Assembly: GCF_016612865.1 (NCBI RefSeq)
Contig: NZ_JAENZZ010000003.1
Location: 124,001-188,000 of the forward strand
Direction: 5' to 3'
Source of the DNA: Blastococcus sp. TML/M2B
GTDB taxonomy: Bacteria; Actinomycetota; Actinomycetes; Mycobacteriales; Geodermatophilaceae
DNA length: 64,000 bases
Positions 11,837-20,806 of this stretch are shown piece after piece. Below the pieces are notes generated by a model. It was not told the origin of the DNA. It was given only the letters and a program-made list of their open reading frames with translations, and ran no database searches. Each line of letters begins with the position of its first letter. Positions within the stretch are counted from its first letter, which is position 1. The position numbers and the translations under genes are program-made.

Positions 11837-12477
11837 GCCGTCGTCCTCCCCATGGTGTCGACCCCGGTGGCCCGAGCCCCTCGCTGCCACTCCCGTCAGC
11901 GTGCCGCCTGCCGGGTGTGGATGGTGCGTTCCCCGGCGGGCAGTGCGGACGCTCGTGTTCCACACGAGTGTCCACAGGCTGTGCACGAGCGGGGGCACCG
12001 GCTCCGGGGCCGGTGAGGGCCCCGGCAACCGACCAGCGTTTCCGCTGGTCAACGCCCCGTCGTCGGAGCTACGGGCGCAGAGGGGGCTGGGATGACCTTC
12101 GGGTCGGCCCGCGCGCCGTGACCCTGTCGTCCGGTGCGGGGCGACGGCGACGCTAACAGCCCCGTCCACAGCCCGGCAACGACGCGGTCGCCGCTCCGGG
12201 CGCGTCGCGACGGCGCGTCGTTCCCCCGCCGGGGCATCATGGGCGGTCCGGATCGCTCCCGGCCACCGTCGGGCGGGATTCCTCGGTTATGCTGTCCGGA
12301 GTCCGTGACGGCTCCTGCTGCCATGCCCGCCCTCGCGCGCGGCTGGTGGGCGGTGGGCCCGTTCCGGAAGACCAGCTTCCGGGGTCCGGAGCGGTGCGGC
12401 TCTCGCCGTCCCGCCCGCCCCCTGCGCGTCCGCCCACCGGTGGCGCGCACCGCCGAACGTGATTGTGGGAGTACCTC
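11837..12477. other. dnaA-rpmH intergenic region (641 bp)
   Basis: Divergent promoter region between dnaA and rpmH; no gene seen. It contains GTGTCCACA at 11968-11976 and CCGTCCACA at 12162-12170, each one or two mismatches from a DnaA box, a hairpin at 11952-11968, and a TATGCT promoter-like hexamer at 12288-12293. The 16-mer CCCGTCCACAGCCCGG (12161-12176) recurs exactly upstream of dnaB (46382-46397). It may extend the origin. Confidence 0.6.
12288..12293 (+). promoter_or_regulatory. Possible -10 box for rpmH operon
   Basis: TATGCT fits the sigma-70-type TANNNT consensus and stands out in GC-rich DNA, but no clear -35 is visible. It would give a leader of about 180 nt before rpmH. Confidence 0.3.
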
Positions 12478-12615
12478 GTGAGCAAGCGCACCTTCCAGCC
12501 GAACAACCGTCGCCGGTCCAAGACCCACGGCTTCCGGCTGCGGATGCGCACCCGCGCCGGCCGGGCGATCCTCGCCGGCCGCCGGCGCAAGGGTCGCGAG
12601 AAGCTCTCCGCCTGA
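12478..12615 (+). CDS. rpmH: 50S ribosomal protein L34
   Basis: 45-residue, strongly basic ribosomal protein L34. It starts at GTG ([20 protein letters not shown]) and ends [11 protein letters not shown], the family pattern throughout. A GGGAG box lies about 7 bases upstream. It opens the plus-strand operon rpmH-rnpA-yidD-yidC-jag-rsmG; rnpA starts one base after its stop codon, so the two are translationally linked. Confidence 0.97.
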   Translation: MSKRTFQPNNRRRSKTHGFRLRMRTRAGRAILAGRRRKGREKLSA

Positions 12616-12616
12616 C

Positions 12617-13006
12617 GTGCTGCCCGCGCAGGCACGCCTGCGCCGGCGCCCGGAGTTCACCGCGGTCGTCCGGTCCGGTCGACGTGCCGGGCGGCCGACC
12701 ATGGTGCTCCACCTCCTCCCCGAGCGGCCCACCGCGGCCGCTCCCCCGTCGCCGTCCCGACCCGTGCACCCCGCCGGTGCACGGGCCGGTTTCGTCGTGG
12801 GCAAGTCGGTGGGCAACTCCGTGGTGCGCCACCGCGTGACCCGCCAGCTGCGGGCCGTCGTCCGCGCCGAGCTCGACCGGCTGCCCGCCTCGGCCGACCT
12901 CGTCGTCCGGGCCCGCCCGGAGGCCGCGACCGCCGGCTCCGCGGTGCTGCAGCGCGACCTCCGCAGCGGACTGGACCGGCTCCTCGGCCGCCGGGACGGC
13001 CGGTGA
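12617..13006 (+). CDS. rnpA: Ribonuclease P protein component
   Basis: Protein subunit of RNase P, which helps the catalytic RNA remove 5' leaders from pre-tRNAs. 129 residues. The RNR motif region [20 protein letters not shown] (about residues 56-75) is intact, with [13 protein letters not shown] at the N-terminus. A Pro/Ser-rich insert (about 38-52) precedes the core and is typical of actinobacteria. GTG start at 12617; its last 4 bases overlap the yidD start. Confidence 0.95.
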   Translation: MLPAQARLRRRPEFTAVVRSGRRAGRPTMVLHLLPERPTAAAPPSPSRPVHPAGARAGFVVGKSVGNSVVRHRVTRQLRAVVRAELDRLPASADLVVRARPEAATAGSAVLQRDLRSGLDRLLGRRDGR

Positions 13007-13356
13007 GCGGCCGCGCGCCGGTGCGCCGCGCCCTGCTGGCCGCGATCGGCTTCTACTCGCGGGCGATCAGCCCCGCCCTGCCGCCGCGCTGCCGCTTCTA
13101 CCCGACGTGCAGCGCATACGCCGCCGAGGCGGTCGAGCGCCACGGCGCCGCCCGCGGGAGCTGGCTGGCGCTGCGCCGGGTCCTCAAGTGCGCCCCCTGG
13201 CATCCCGGCGGCGTGGACCCGGTGCCGACCGCCCCCGGAACCAGCGAGCCCGCCCGGGCGTCGAGCACTGCGGTGCCCGCGTCGGCGGGAGCCGCCCCCG
13301 ACCGTGCCACCCCGCCGGCCCTGTGCCGGGCGAACGAGGAGATCTCCGTTGCTTGA
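13003..13356 (+). CDS. yidD: Membrane protein insertion efficiency factor YidD
   Basis: Small membrane-associated protein that aids YidC-dependent insertion. The core is [42 protein letters not shown], then [19 protein letters not shown], with the conserved Cys residues and WHPGG. After about residue 75 comes a C-terminal extension of some 40 residues, Ala/Pro/Ser-rich, not part of the usual family core. GTG start overlaps rnpA by 4 bp; the end overlaps the yidC TTG start by 8 bp. Confidence 0.93.
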   Translation: MSGRAPVRRALLAAIGFYSRAISPALPPRCRFYPTCSAYAAEAVERHGAARGSWLALRRVLKCAPWHPGGVDPVPTAPGTSEPARASSTAVPASAGAAPDRATPPALCRANEEISVA

Positions 13357-14425
13357 CTGGCTGTACACCGCCATCTCCTGGGTGATGGCCCGGTGGCACG
13401 ACCTGCTCTCCACCTTCCTGGACCCCGCGGGCGGCCTCACCTGGGCGCTGTCGATCATGCTGCTGGTCGTCACCGTCCGGCTGCTGCTGTTCCCGCTGTT
13501 CGTCAAGCAGGTGAAGTCGCAGCGGGCGATGCAGGAGCTGCAGCCGGAGATCGCGAAGCTGCGCAAGCAGTACGGCAGTGACCGCCAGGGCATGAGCCAG
13601 GCGATCATGGCGCTGCAGAAGGAGCGCGGGGTCAACCCGCTGGCCGGCTGCCTGCCGATCCTGCCGCAGATCCCGATCTTCATCGCGCTCTTCCACGTGC
13701 TGCGCCGGCTCGCGCCGGGCGCCGACGGCCTCTACAGCTGGTCGGACGAGCTCACCGACCAGGCGGCCAGCGCCGACCTGTTCGGGGCGCCGATCTCCGC
13801 GTCGTTCAACATGGACGGCGCCAAGGAGGCGGCCATCCTGGCGCTGCCCGGGGTCACCTACGGCAGCATCCGCACCGTCGCCCTGATCCTCATCCCGATC
13901 ATGTGCATCACGACCTTCTTCACGCAGAAGCAGATCATGAAGCGCTCCGGCCCGGTCGAGGGCCAGGCCGCCACCGTGCAGAAGCTGCTGCTCTACGGCA
14001 TGCCGCTGAGCCTCTTCGTCACCGGCTTCTTCTTCCCCATCGGCGTGCTCATCTACTGGGTCGTCAACAACTCCTGGACCTTCGGCCAGCAGTTCTTCAT
14101 CCTGCGCAAGATGCCGCCGCCCGGATCCCCCGCCGCGAAGGCCAAGGCCGCCGCCGACAAGCCCGCCATCGACCCGAAGGCCCTCGCCCCGAAGCCGGGC
14201 GCCAAGCCGGTCCGCCCGAAGCAGGGCCGGCCCGCGACGATCGCCCCGGAGAGCACGGTCGACACCGGCGCCGCTGACGGCGACGGCGTCCCCGGCGCGA
14301 ACGGCGCGACCGCGTCGGGTGCCGCCGACGGCCGCCCGGCCGGAGCGGCGGGCAACGGCCCGCGCGGCGGCGCCGGCCGCGCCGGCCAGGGCCCCGCGAA
14401 CCGGGGCAAGCGCAAGCGCCGCTGA
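13349..14425 (+). CDS. yidC: Membrane protein insertase YidC
   Basis: YidC/Oxa1-family insertase that integrates proteins into the cytoplasmic membrane, alone or with SecYEG. About 358 residues. I chose the TTG start at 13349 ([20 protein letters not shown]) because it gives the usual actinobacterial N-terminus and lies 7 bases after GAGGAG. Membrane segments: about 30-50, [14 protein letters not shown] (about 97-110), [16 protein letters not shown], and [20 protein letters not shown]. The cytoplasmic loop [20 protein letters not shown] is typical. The C-terminal ~110 residues are an Ala/Gly/Pro-rich basic tail ending RGKRKRR, a likely ribosome-contacting extension. Confidence 0.95.
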   Translation: MLDWLYTAISWVMARWHDLLSTFLDPAGGLTWALSIMLLVVTVRLLLFPLFVKQVKSQRAMQELQPEIAKLRKQYGSDRQGMSQAIMALQKERGVNPLAGCLPILPQIPIFIALFHVLRRLAPGADGLYSWSDELTDQAASADLFGAPISASFNMDGAKEAAILALPGVTYGSIRTVALILIPIMCITTFFTQKQIMKRSGPVEGQAATVQKLLLYGMPLSLFVTGFFFPIGVLIYWVVNNSWTFGQQFFILRKMPPPGSPAAKAKAAADKPAIDPKALAPKPGAKPVRPKQGRPATIAPESTVDTGAADGDGVPGANGATASGAADGRPAGAAGNGPRGGAGRAGQGPANRGKRKRR

Positions 14426-14505
14426 CGGCGCACCCCGGACCGACGGTCCGGACACCGACCACCGGGCCCGCCCCGGATGCCCGAACCCACAGTGGAGGAA
14501 CCTCC

Positions 14506-15111
14506 GTGAGTGCCCCGCAGCAGCCCACCACCGACAGCGCCCCCGCGCTCCCAGACGCGGACGCGGCCAGCGACGACGCGCTCGTCGGGCCCGTCGACGT
14601 CGAGACCGGCGGGGCGGGTGAGGCCCCCGGGTCCACCGCGCCGCGTGGGGAGGCCCTGCTCGTCCAGGAGGGCGACGTCGCCGGCGACTACCTCGAGCGG
14701 CTGCTCGACATCCTCGACGTGGACGGCGACATCGACCTCGACGTGGAGGGCGACCGCGCCTCGGTGGCGATCGTCGGCGGCCGGCTGAACGACCTGATCG
14801 GCCCGGACGGCGCCACCCTGGAGGCGCTCCAGGAGCTCACCCGGCTGGCCGTCGCCCAGTCGACCGGCGTCCGCAGCCGGCTGATGCTGGACGTCGGCGG
14901 GTTCCGCGCCAAGCGGCGCACCGACCTCACCGCTCTGGCGGGCGAGACGGCCCGCCGGGTCGCCACCAGCGGCCAGCCGGAGCGGCTGAGCCCGATGAAC
15001 CCGTTCGAGCGCAAGGTCGTCCACGACGTCATCGCCGGGGTCGCCGGCGTGCACAGCGAGTCGGAGGGCGAGGAGCCCAACCGCCGCGTCGTGGTCCTGC
15101 CGGACGCGTGA
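14506..15111 (+). CDS. jag: Jag/KhpB RNA-binding protein
   Basis: RNA-binding protein of the SpoIIIJ-associated Jag (KhpB) family, linked to YidC and to cell-division control. 201 residues. The N-terminal ~60 residues are acidic and disordered. Then a KH-like domain with YLERLLDILDVDGDIDLDVE and GRLNDLIGPDGATLEALQEL (about 65-125), and an R3H domain with SPMNPFERKVVHDVIAG and EPNRRVVVLPDA (about 162-201). The GTG start has GGAGG upstream. The end overlaps rsmG by 4 bp. Confidence 0.94.
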   Translation: MSAPQQPTTDSAPALPDADAASDDALVGPVDVETGGAGEAPGSTAPRGEALLVQEGDVAGDYLERLLDILDVDGDIDLDVEGDRASVAIVGGRLNDLIGPDGATLEALQELTRLAVAQSTGVRSRLMLDVGGFRAKRRTDLTALAGETARRVATSGQPERLSPMNPFERKVVHDVIAGVAGVHSESEGEEPNRRVVVLPDA

Positions 15112-15782
15112 GCGACCCCGCCGTCGGCACACCCGCTCCCCCACCCCCGCCCGGGGTGGCCGGGGAGGTCTTCGGGGACGCCCTGCCGGGGGCCCGTGCC
15201 TTCGTCGCGAAGCTCGCCTCCGACGGGGTCACCCGGGGCCTGATCGGGCCCCGGGAGGTGCCGCGGCTGTGGGAGCGGCACGTCCTGAACAGCGCGGCGG
15301 TCGCCGAGGCCGTCGCCGAGGGCGCCCGCGTCGTCGACGTGGGCAGCGGAGCCGGCCTGCCGGGCATCCCGCTCGGCCTGGCCCGCCCCGACGTGACGCT
15401 CACCCTGGTCGAGCCGATGGCGCGTCGGGTGGAGTTCCTGCAGGAGGCCGTCGCCGAGCTCGCCGAGCACCAGCGCTCACCCTGGCGGGTGCTCCGCGGC
15501 CGCGCGGAGGAGCGCTCGATCGCCCAGGCCGTGGGGCCGGTCGACGTCGTCACCGCCCGGGCGGTCGCCCCACTCCCCCGCCTCGTGGGGTGGTGCCGTG
15601 GACTGCTGCGCCCGGGCACACAGCTGGTCGCCCTCGTCGGCGCCCGGGCGCTCGAGGAGCTGCCCTCGCTCGTCCCCGAACTCGAAGCGGCGGGCATGCG
15701 CGACATCCACCCGCGGGCGGTCGGTGCGTCCCTGGGGTCGGCTGCCACTACCGTGGTGGTCATGACGCGTGGGGCGCGGTGA
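15108..15782 (+). CDS. rsmG: 16S rRNA (guanine-527-N7)-methyltransferase
   Basis: RsmG (GidB) methylates G527 of 16S rRNA using S-adenosylmethionine; loss gives low-level streptomycin resistance in several bacteria. 224 residues. Seen: RLWERHVLNSAAVAE (about 51-65), the SAM-binding loop VVDVGSGAGLPGIPLGLARP (about 73-92), TLVEPMARRVEFLQEAV and VTARAVAPLPRLVGW. GTG start within the jag stop codon (GTGA overlap). Last gene of the rpmH operon; parS-like sites follow. Confidence 0.96.
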   Translation: MSDPAVGTPAPPPPPGVAGEVFGDALPGARAFVAKLASDGVTRGLIGPREVPRLWERHVLNSAAVAEAVAEGARVVDVGSGAGLPGIPLGLARPDVTLTLVEPMARRVEFLQEAVAELAEHQRSPWRVLRGRAEERSIAQAVGPVDVVTARAVAPLPRLVGWCRGLLRPGTQLVALVGARALEELPSLVPELEAAGMRDIHPRAVGASLGSAATTVVVMTRGAR

Positions 15783-15826
15783 CCGTCTCTCCCCCGAGAG
15801 GTCGGAGAGCGTTGCCACCGTCGTCC

Positions 15827-15842
15827 TGTTCCACGTGGAACA
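15827..15842. promoter_or_regulatory. parS: parS site
   Basis: TGTTCCACGTGGAACA is a perfect 16-bp palindrome matching the parS consensus except C/G for T/A at the fourth position of each arm. It lies between rsmG and parA, 52 bases before the parA start, the classical place for ParB binding. Confidence 0.85.
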
Positions 15843-15859
15843 GGTGCAGTAACCCGACC

Positions 15860-15875
15860 CGTTCCACGTGAAACG
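15860..15875. promoter_or_regulatory. parS: parS site
   Basis: CGTTCCACGTGAAACG combines one C-variant arm and one consensus arm of parS. It lies 17 bases after the first site and 18 bases before the parA start, so ParB binding here could also control parAB transcription. Confidence 0.85.
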
Positions 15876-15893
15876 CCACCAGGAAGGACTGCG

Positions 15894-16929
15894 ATGACCG
15901 ACCCGGGCGAGCGGCTGCGGAGCAGTCTCGCCGCAGACCAGTCCTCCTCCGGTTCCGCGACGGACTTCGACAGCCCCATCGCCATGCGAGGCGCTCCGGG
16001 CGACGCGCGTCCTGCACGCCGCCGACCAGGACCCGTTCCCGGCGCCGTCGCGGATCCGCGTCATCACGATCGCCAACCAGAAGGGCGGCGTCGGCAAGAC
16101 CACCTCGACGGTGAACCTGGGCGTCGCGCTCGCGCTGTACGGGCTGCGGACGCTGGTCATCGACCTGGACCCGCAGGGCAACGCGAGCACCGCCCTCGGC
16201 GTGGACCACACCGTCGGGACGCCGTCGATCTACGACGCCCTGGTCGGCGACAGCACGCTCACCGAGGTCGTGCACCCGACGACGGCCAGCCCGCACCTGC
16301 TCTGCGTGCCGGCCACGATCGACCTCGCGGGTGCCGAGATCGAACTCGTCTCCGTCGTCGCGCGCGAGCACCGGCTGAGGCGGGCGATCGAGGGCTACAT
16401 CGCCGCGCTCCCCCCGGAGAAGCGCCCGCACTACGTCCTGATCGACTGCCCGCCGTCCCTGGGGCTGCTCACGCTGAACGCGCTCGTGGCCGGCGACGAG
16501 GTGCTCATCCCGATCCAGTGCGAGTACTACGCGCTCGAGGGCCTGGGCCAGCTGCTCAACAACATCGACCTGGTCCGGCAGCACCTGAACCCGGGCATCT
16601 CCGTGCGCACCATCCTGCTGACCATGTACGACGGGCGGACCAAGCTCGCCGATCAGGTGGCCGACGAGGTGCGCAACCACTTCGGCGACGTCGTGCTGGA
16701 CGCCGTCATCCCGCGGAACGTGCGGGTGTCCGAGGCGCCGGGCTACGGGCAGTCCGTGCTGACCTACGACCCGGGCTCGCGCGGCTCGACGAGCTACGTC
16801 GAGGCGGCCCGCGAGCTGGCGCACCGCGGGTTGGACCTCCCCCCGGTTGACCGCTCGGGCACCCCCGCCGCGGCGACGGCGTTCGCCGTCGCCGATGCCC
16901 CCGCAGCAGGCACGCAGGACGGCCAGTGA
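15894..16929 (+). CDS. parA: Chromosome-partitioning ATPase ParA (Soj), frameshifted
   Basis: Deviant Walker-type ATPase that moves ParB-parS complexes to segregate origins. It starts [19 protein letters not shown], and about residue 30 the frame breaks near 15984: after DSPIA, the expected [17 protein letters not shown] appears one frame over (+1). The rest is intact: [20 protein letters not shown] (deviant Walker A), [33 protein letters not shown], and a C-terminal Ala-rich tail. Restored length is about 345 residues. No start codon lies downstream of the break before the Walker motif, so an alternative start cannot rescue it. The break is most simply a one-base error, since parA is conserved and parB beside it is intact. 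Confidence 0.92.
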
Positions 16930-16954
16930 GTGCGAACGTGAGCGAGGAGCAGCG

Positions 16955-18037
16955 ATGAGCAAGCGCGGTGGACTGGGTCGCGGGCTGGCCGCCCTCATCC
17001 CGACGGGCCCGCCGCCGTCGGCGCCGGTCCCGGCGGTCGAGCCGCAGCCCACGGCGGCTCCCGCCGGCGAGCAGGGTGAGGCCGGCGAGGGGCACCCCGC
17101 CGAGCAGCGGCCCAGCTCGCCCGTCAGCCTCGTGCCGCCGCCGGCCGAGCCGGCTCCTGCCGCGACGCCCGCGCCCGCAGCTGTCGACGACGGGGCGCTC
17201 GGCGTCCCCGGCGCGCAGCTGCGCGAGGTCGCGGTGGAGGACGTCGTCCCCAACCCGAAGCAGCCGCGGCAGGTCTTCGACGACGAGGCGCTGGAGGAGC
17301 TCAGCCACAGCGTCAAGGAGTTCGGGCTGCTCCAGCCGATCGTCGTCCGCGAGAACCCCGCGACCGACGGTGCCGGTGTCACCTACGAGCTCATCATGGG
17401 CGAGCGCCGGCTCCGCGCCGCCCGCGCCGCCGGCCTGGAGAGCGTGCCGGCGATCGTCCGGGACACCACCGACGACGCCATGCTGCGGGACGCGCTGCTG
17501 GAGAACATCCACCGCGTCCAGCTCAACCCGCTCGAGGAGGCGGCCGCCTACCAGCAGCTGCTGGAGGAGTTCGGCGCCACCCACGAGGAGCTGGCCAGCA
17601 AGATCGGGCGCAGCCGCTCGCAGGTCACCAACACCATCCGGCTCATGAAGCTGCCGGTGAAGGTGCAGACCCGGGTCGCCGCCGGCGTCATCTCCGCCGG
17701 CCACGCCCGGGCGCTGCTCGGCCTGCCGGACGCCGACGCGCAGGACGCCCTCGCCACCCGCATCGTCGCCGAGGGCATGTCGGTGCGGGCCACCGAGGAG
17801 GCCGTCGCGATGGCCGCCGCGGAACGGCCCACCGCCAAGCGCCGGGCCCGCAACATCTCCGCCCCCGGGGTGGAGGAGCTGGGCTCGCGGCTCTCCGACC
17901 GGTTCGAGACGAAGGTCAAGATCCAGATCGGCCGGTCCAAGGGGAAGATCGTCGTCGAGTTCGGCTCGGTCGACGACCTCCAGCGGATCATCGGCGTGAT
18001 GGCCCCGGAGATCACCGGGCGCCGTACGGAGCCCTGA
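16955..18037 (+). CDS. parB: Chromosome-partitioning protein ParB (Spo0J)
   Basis: CTP-dependent DNA clamp that loads at parS and spreads. 360 residues. [18 protein letters not shown] is the ParA-stimulating N-terminus. A Pro/Ala-rich linker follows (about 20-85). The ParB/Srx domain has [20 protein letters not shown] and the CTP-binding [13 protein letters not shown] (about 149). The helix-turn-helix that reads parS is [20 protein letters not shown] (about 212-231). The C-terminal dimerisation part ends [17 protein letters not shown] start 25 bases after parA; same operon. Confidence 0.97.
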   Translation: MSKRGGLGRGLAALIPTGPPPSAPVPAVEPQPTAAPAGEQGEAGEGHPAEQRPSSPVSLVPPPAEPAPAATPAPAAVDDGALGVPGAQLREVAVEDVVPNPKQPRQVFDDEALEELSHSVKEFGLLQPIVVRENPATDGAGVTYELIMGERRLRAARAAGLESVPAIVRDTTDDAMLRDALLENIHRVQLNPLEEAAAYQQLLEEFGATHEELASKIGRSRSQVTNTIRLMKLPVKVQTRVAAGVISAGHARALLGLPDADAQDALATRIVAEGMSVRATEEAVAMAAAERPTAKRRARNISAPGVEELGSRLSDRFETKVKIQIGRSKGKIVVEFGSVDDLQRIIGVMAPEITGRRTEP

Positions 18038-18054
18038 CCAGGCCTGTCATGGAG

Positions 18055-18091
18055 AACGCCCCCATAACGTCACAGACGTTATGGGGGCGTT
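18055..18091. terminator. Bidirectional terminator between parB and ddl
   Basis: A perfect 17-bp stem, AACGCCCCCATAACGTC / GACGTTATGGGGGCGTT, with a 3-nt loop, placed between the convergent parB and ddl-like genes. The stem ends in TT on the plus strand. It is the strongest hairpin in this part of the window. Confidence 0.85.
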
Positions 18092-18107
18092 GTCGTCGAG
18101 CGGGTGA

Positions 18108-19103
18108 TCAGCGGGCGCGGCCCGCCCGCGCCGAGAGCAGCCGGGCGATGACGTCGCCGAGCTCGTAGCCGGCCGCCTCGACGGCCATCGGGAACATCGA
18201 CGTCTCGGTCAGCCCCGGGGAGACGTTCACCTCGAGGAAGTGCACCTCGCCGTCCGGGGTGATGATCGCGTCGGTGCGGGACAGGTCGGCGAGCCCGAGG
18301 ACCTCGTGCACCCGGACCGCCACCTCCGCGGCGCGCGCGGCGACGTCGTCGTCGAGTCGGGCGGGCGCGTGGTACTCGGTGAGGCCGGGGGTGTAGCGGG
18401 CGGTGTAGTCGAAGACGCCGGACTCCGGCTCGATCTCCACCGCGGGCAGCGCCTGCGGGCCGTCGCCGAGGTCGATGACGGCCAGCGCCACCTCCACGCC
18501 CTCGACGTAGCGCTCCACCATGACGGTGTCGCCGTAGGCGAAGCAGCTCACCATGGCCGCGGGCAGGTCCTCGACCCGGTTGATCCGCTGCACACCGAGC
18601 GCCGAGCCACCCGAGGCGGGCTTGACCATGAGCGGCAGGCCCAGGCGGGCGACCATCAGGTCGAGCACGGTGCCCGCGCCCAGCTCGCGGAAGGTGCTGT
18701 GCGGCAGCGCCACCCAGTCCGGGGTCGTGAGCCCGGCGGAACGGACGACGGACTTCGCGGCCGGCTTGTCCCACGCCAGCCGGCAGGCGGCGGCCGGCGA
18801 GCCGACGTAGGGCACCCCCGCGAGGTCGAGCACCGCGCGCAGGGCGCCGTCCTCACCGGTCGCGCCGTGCAGCGCGATGAACACCGCGTCCGCGGGCGCG
18901 GCGGCGAGACCCGGCAGCAGCTCGGCGTCGGCGTCCCGCAGCTCGGCGTCCAGACCGGCGCGGGTGAGCTCCTCGACCACCTGGGTGCCCGAGGAGAGCG
19001 ACACCTCGCGCTCGAAGGTCAGCCCACCGGCCAGGACGACGGCGCGCAACGGGTGCGCCTCCTCGGCCGGAGCGGGCGCCGGGGCGGGTGCGGACTCGGT
19101 CAT
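18108..19103 (-). CDS. D-alanine--D-alanine ligase-like ATP-grasp protein
   Basis: Probable Ddl, which joins two D-alanines for peptidoglycan precursors. 331 residues. Seen: VLAGGLTFEREVSLSSG (N-terminal glycine loop, about 24-40), FIALHGATGEDGALRAVLDL, the ATP-grasp stretch PLMVKPASGGSALGVQRI (about 157-174) and VHFLEVNVSPGLTETSMFP. In well-studied Ddl enzymes the last motif is EVNTLPGFT; here T is V and LPG is SPG, so it may be a paralogue or have relaxed specificity. The N-terminus is an Ala/Pro-rich stretch. It overlaps the upstream aminotransferase by 4 bp. Confidence 0.85.
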   Translation of the reverse strand: MTESAPAPAPAPAEEAHPLRAVVLAGGLTFEREVSLSSGTQVVEELTRAGLDAELRDADAELLPGLAAAPADAVFIALHGATGEDGALRAVLDLAGVPYVGSPAAACRLAWDKPAAKSVVRSAGLTTPDWVALPHSTFRELGAGTVLDLMVARLGLPLMVKPASGGSALGVQRINRVEDLPAAMVSCFAYGDTVMVERYVEGVEVALAVIDLGDGPQALPAVEIEPESGVFDYTARYTPGLTEYHAPARLDDDVAARAAEVAVRVHEVLGLADLSRTDAIITPDGEVHFLEVNVSPGLTETSMFPMAVEAAGYELGDVIARLLSARAGRAR

Positions 19104-20524
19104 CGGCCGTCCTCGTAGGCGTTGCTGTTGGCGGGCCCGACGATCGTGCCCGAGCCGGTGAACGGGGCGTCACCCGCCGGCCGGACCGCCCGGAACGAGC
19201 CGGTGTCCACGGCGTCGAAGGTGCTGTGCAGGTCGAGCTCGGCCTCGATGACGCGGGCCAGCCGGCGCACGCCCTCGCGGATCTGGTCGGGCTCGGGGTA
19301 GCAGTAGGAGAGCCGCATGAACTCCTGGCCGCTGCCGTCGGCGTAGAAGCCGATGCCCGGCACGTAGGCGACCAGCGCGTTCACCGCGCGCGGCTGCATG
19401 AGCTTGGCGTCCAGGCCGCGGGGCAGCTTCAGCCACACGTAGAAGCCGCCGTCGGGCCTGGTCCAGGTGGTGCCGGCCGGCATGAGCGCCTCGAGGGAAT
19501 CCAGGCAGGCGTCCCGCCGCTCGCGGTACAGCTCGGTGAACAGCTTGATCTGCTCGCGCCACGGCTGGGTGTCCAGGTAGCGCGCGACCGCGTACTGGGT
19601 CAGCGACGGCGGGCAGAGCACCTGCGCCTCGGTGGCCAGGACCAGCTTCTCGCGGACGGCGAGCGGCGCCAGCACCCAGCCGACCCGCAGGCCCGGGGAG
19701 AAGGTCTTGGAGAACGACCCCAGGTAGATGACCCGCTCGGCGTTGCGGGCGCGCAGCGCGCGCATCGGCTCGTGCTCGAAGCCGAGCAGGCCGTAGGGGT
19801 TGTCCTCGATGATCAGCAGGTCGTACTTCTCGGCCAGCGCGACGATCGCCTCGCGGCGCGGCTCGGTCAGCGTGACGCCGGCCGGGTTGTGGAAGTTCGG
19901 CACCGTGTAGAGGAACTTGACCCGGTCGCCGCGGGCGCGGCAGTCGATCAGCGCCTCCTCCAGCGCCTCGGGGATCAGCCCGTCGTCGTCCATCGCGACG
20001 TGCCGGACGGTCGCCTGCGCGGACTGGAACACCCCGAGCGCCCCGACGTAGGACGGCGCCTCGGCGAGGATGACGTCACCGGGGTCGACGAAGACGCGGG
20101 TGACGAGGTCCAGACCCTGCTGCGAGCCGACGGTGACGACGACCTCGCTGGCCGACGCGTCGTGGATGCCCTCCAGGGCCATGACGTCGCAGATCCGCTC
20201 GCGCAGCCGCGGATCGCCCTGCCCCGAGCCGTACTGCAGCGTCTGGGCGCCCATGCCGGAGACCAGGTCGCCGATCATCGAGCCGACGGCGTCGAGCGGG
20301 AGGGCGGTGACCGCGGGCATGCCGCCGGCCAGGGACACCACCTCGGGCCGGCTGACCACGGAGAACAGCGCCCGGATCTCCGAGCTCTTCATCCCGTGGG
20401 TGCGTGCTGCGTAGCGGTCGGCCAGCGGGTCCAGCCGCGGATGCCGCGGTGAGGGGTGGGCGGCACCGCGGTGCGCGCCCTGCTGTCCGGAACCGGCCGA
20501 CGAGCCGGGCGGGAGAGTGGCCAC
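19100..20524 (-). CDS. PLP-dependent aminotransferase (class I/II, MocR-like fold)
   Basis: Fold-type I aminotransferase resembling 2-aminoadipate and aromatic amino-acid transaminases; no DNA-binding domain. 474 residues with the GTG start; about 430 if it starts at ATG 20391 (MKSSEIRALFSVV). Seen: SLAGGMPAVTALPLDAV, LQYGSGQGDPRLRERI, VPNFHNPAGVTLTEPRR, IIEDNPYGLLGFE, the PLP lysine in LGSFSKTFSPGLRVGWVLAP, and DGGFYVWLKLPRG. The substrate is not predictable. It forms a 4-bp-overlapping pair with the ddl-like gene, so it may supply or interconvert amino acids for the envelope; this is inference from neighbourhood only. Confidence 0.88.
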   Translation of the reverse strand: MATLPPGSSAGSGQQGAHRGAAHPSPRHPRLDPLADRYAARTHGMKSSEIRALFSVVSRPEVVSLAGGMPAVTALPLDAVGSMIGDLVSGMGAQTLQYGSGQGDPRLRERICDVMALEGIHDASASEVVVTVGSQQGLDLVTRVFVDPGDVILAEAPSYVGALGVFQSAQATVRHVAMDDDGLIPEALEEALIDCRARGDRVKFLYTVPNFHNPAGVTLTEPRREAIVALAEKYDLLIIEDNPYGLLGFEHEPMRALRARNAERVIYLGSFSKTFSPGLRVGWVLAPLAVREKLVLATEAQVLCPPSLTQYAVARYLDTQPWREQIKLFTELYRERRDACLDSLEALMPAGTTWTRPDGGFYVWLKLPRGLDAKLMQPRAVNALVAYVPGIGFYADGSGQEFMRLSYCYPEPDQIREGVRRLARVIEAELDLHSTFDAVDTGSFRAVRPAGDAPFTGSGTIVGPANSNAYEDGR

Positions 20525-20583
20525 CCCCGGAGTCTAGGCCCGCCCTCCACCGAGTTCCGGGAGGCGATGAGACCGACCCGTCA

Positions 20584-20690
20584 CAGTGACATCGTCGTCC
20601 TCCGGACGACACCGCGGCCACGTGCCGTCCCCCTGCGGCGGCGAGCGCGTCGGTCATCCCTGCGCGGGACCCTCCGGGCCCCACTCGGGC
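20584..20690 (+). repeat. Dispersed repeat A, copy at 20.6 kb
   Basis: Order: CAGTGACAT, hairpin GTCGTCCTCCGGACGAC (20594-20610), CACCGCGGCCACGTGCCGT, a spacer, GCGCGGGACCCTCCGGGCCC, then CACTCGG. The same elements occur in the same order at 37485..37590 and, reversed, at 9975..10066. It lies upstream of the aminotransferase gene. Confidence 0.75.
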
Positions 20691-20709
20691 TGCGCACTGC
20701 CGACTGCGC

Positions 20710-20803
20710 CCGCCGTCGTCGTCCTCCCTCAGCTCCGAGCGTCCTCCCTCACCGCGCACCACGAGGGAGGACGCTCGACGATCAGGTGACCTGATCGTGG
20801 CGG
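20710..20803. repeat. Double-hairpin dispersed repeat, copy 2
   Basis: A 15-bp stem (20736-20750/20763-20777, 12-nt loop with GCGCACC) followed by ACGATCAGGT-G-ACCTGATCGT (20778-20798). It matches 4008..4097 along its whole length. It ends just before the cwlM stop codon, as the first copy ends just before the stop codon of its neighbour. Confidence 0.75.
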
Positions 20804-20806
20804 GGG

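Noticed and set aside
9830-12016. Long plus-strand open frame across oriC and dnaA
   Set aside because: It is antisense to dnaA with unnatural composition and no start signal.
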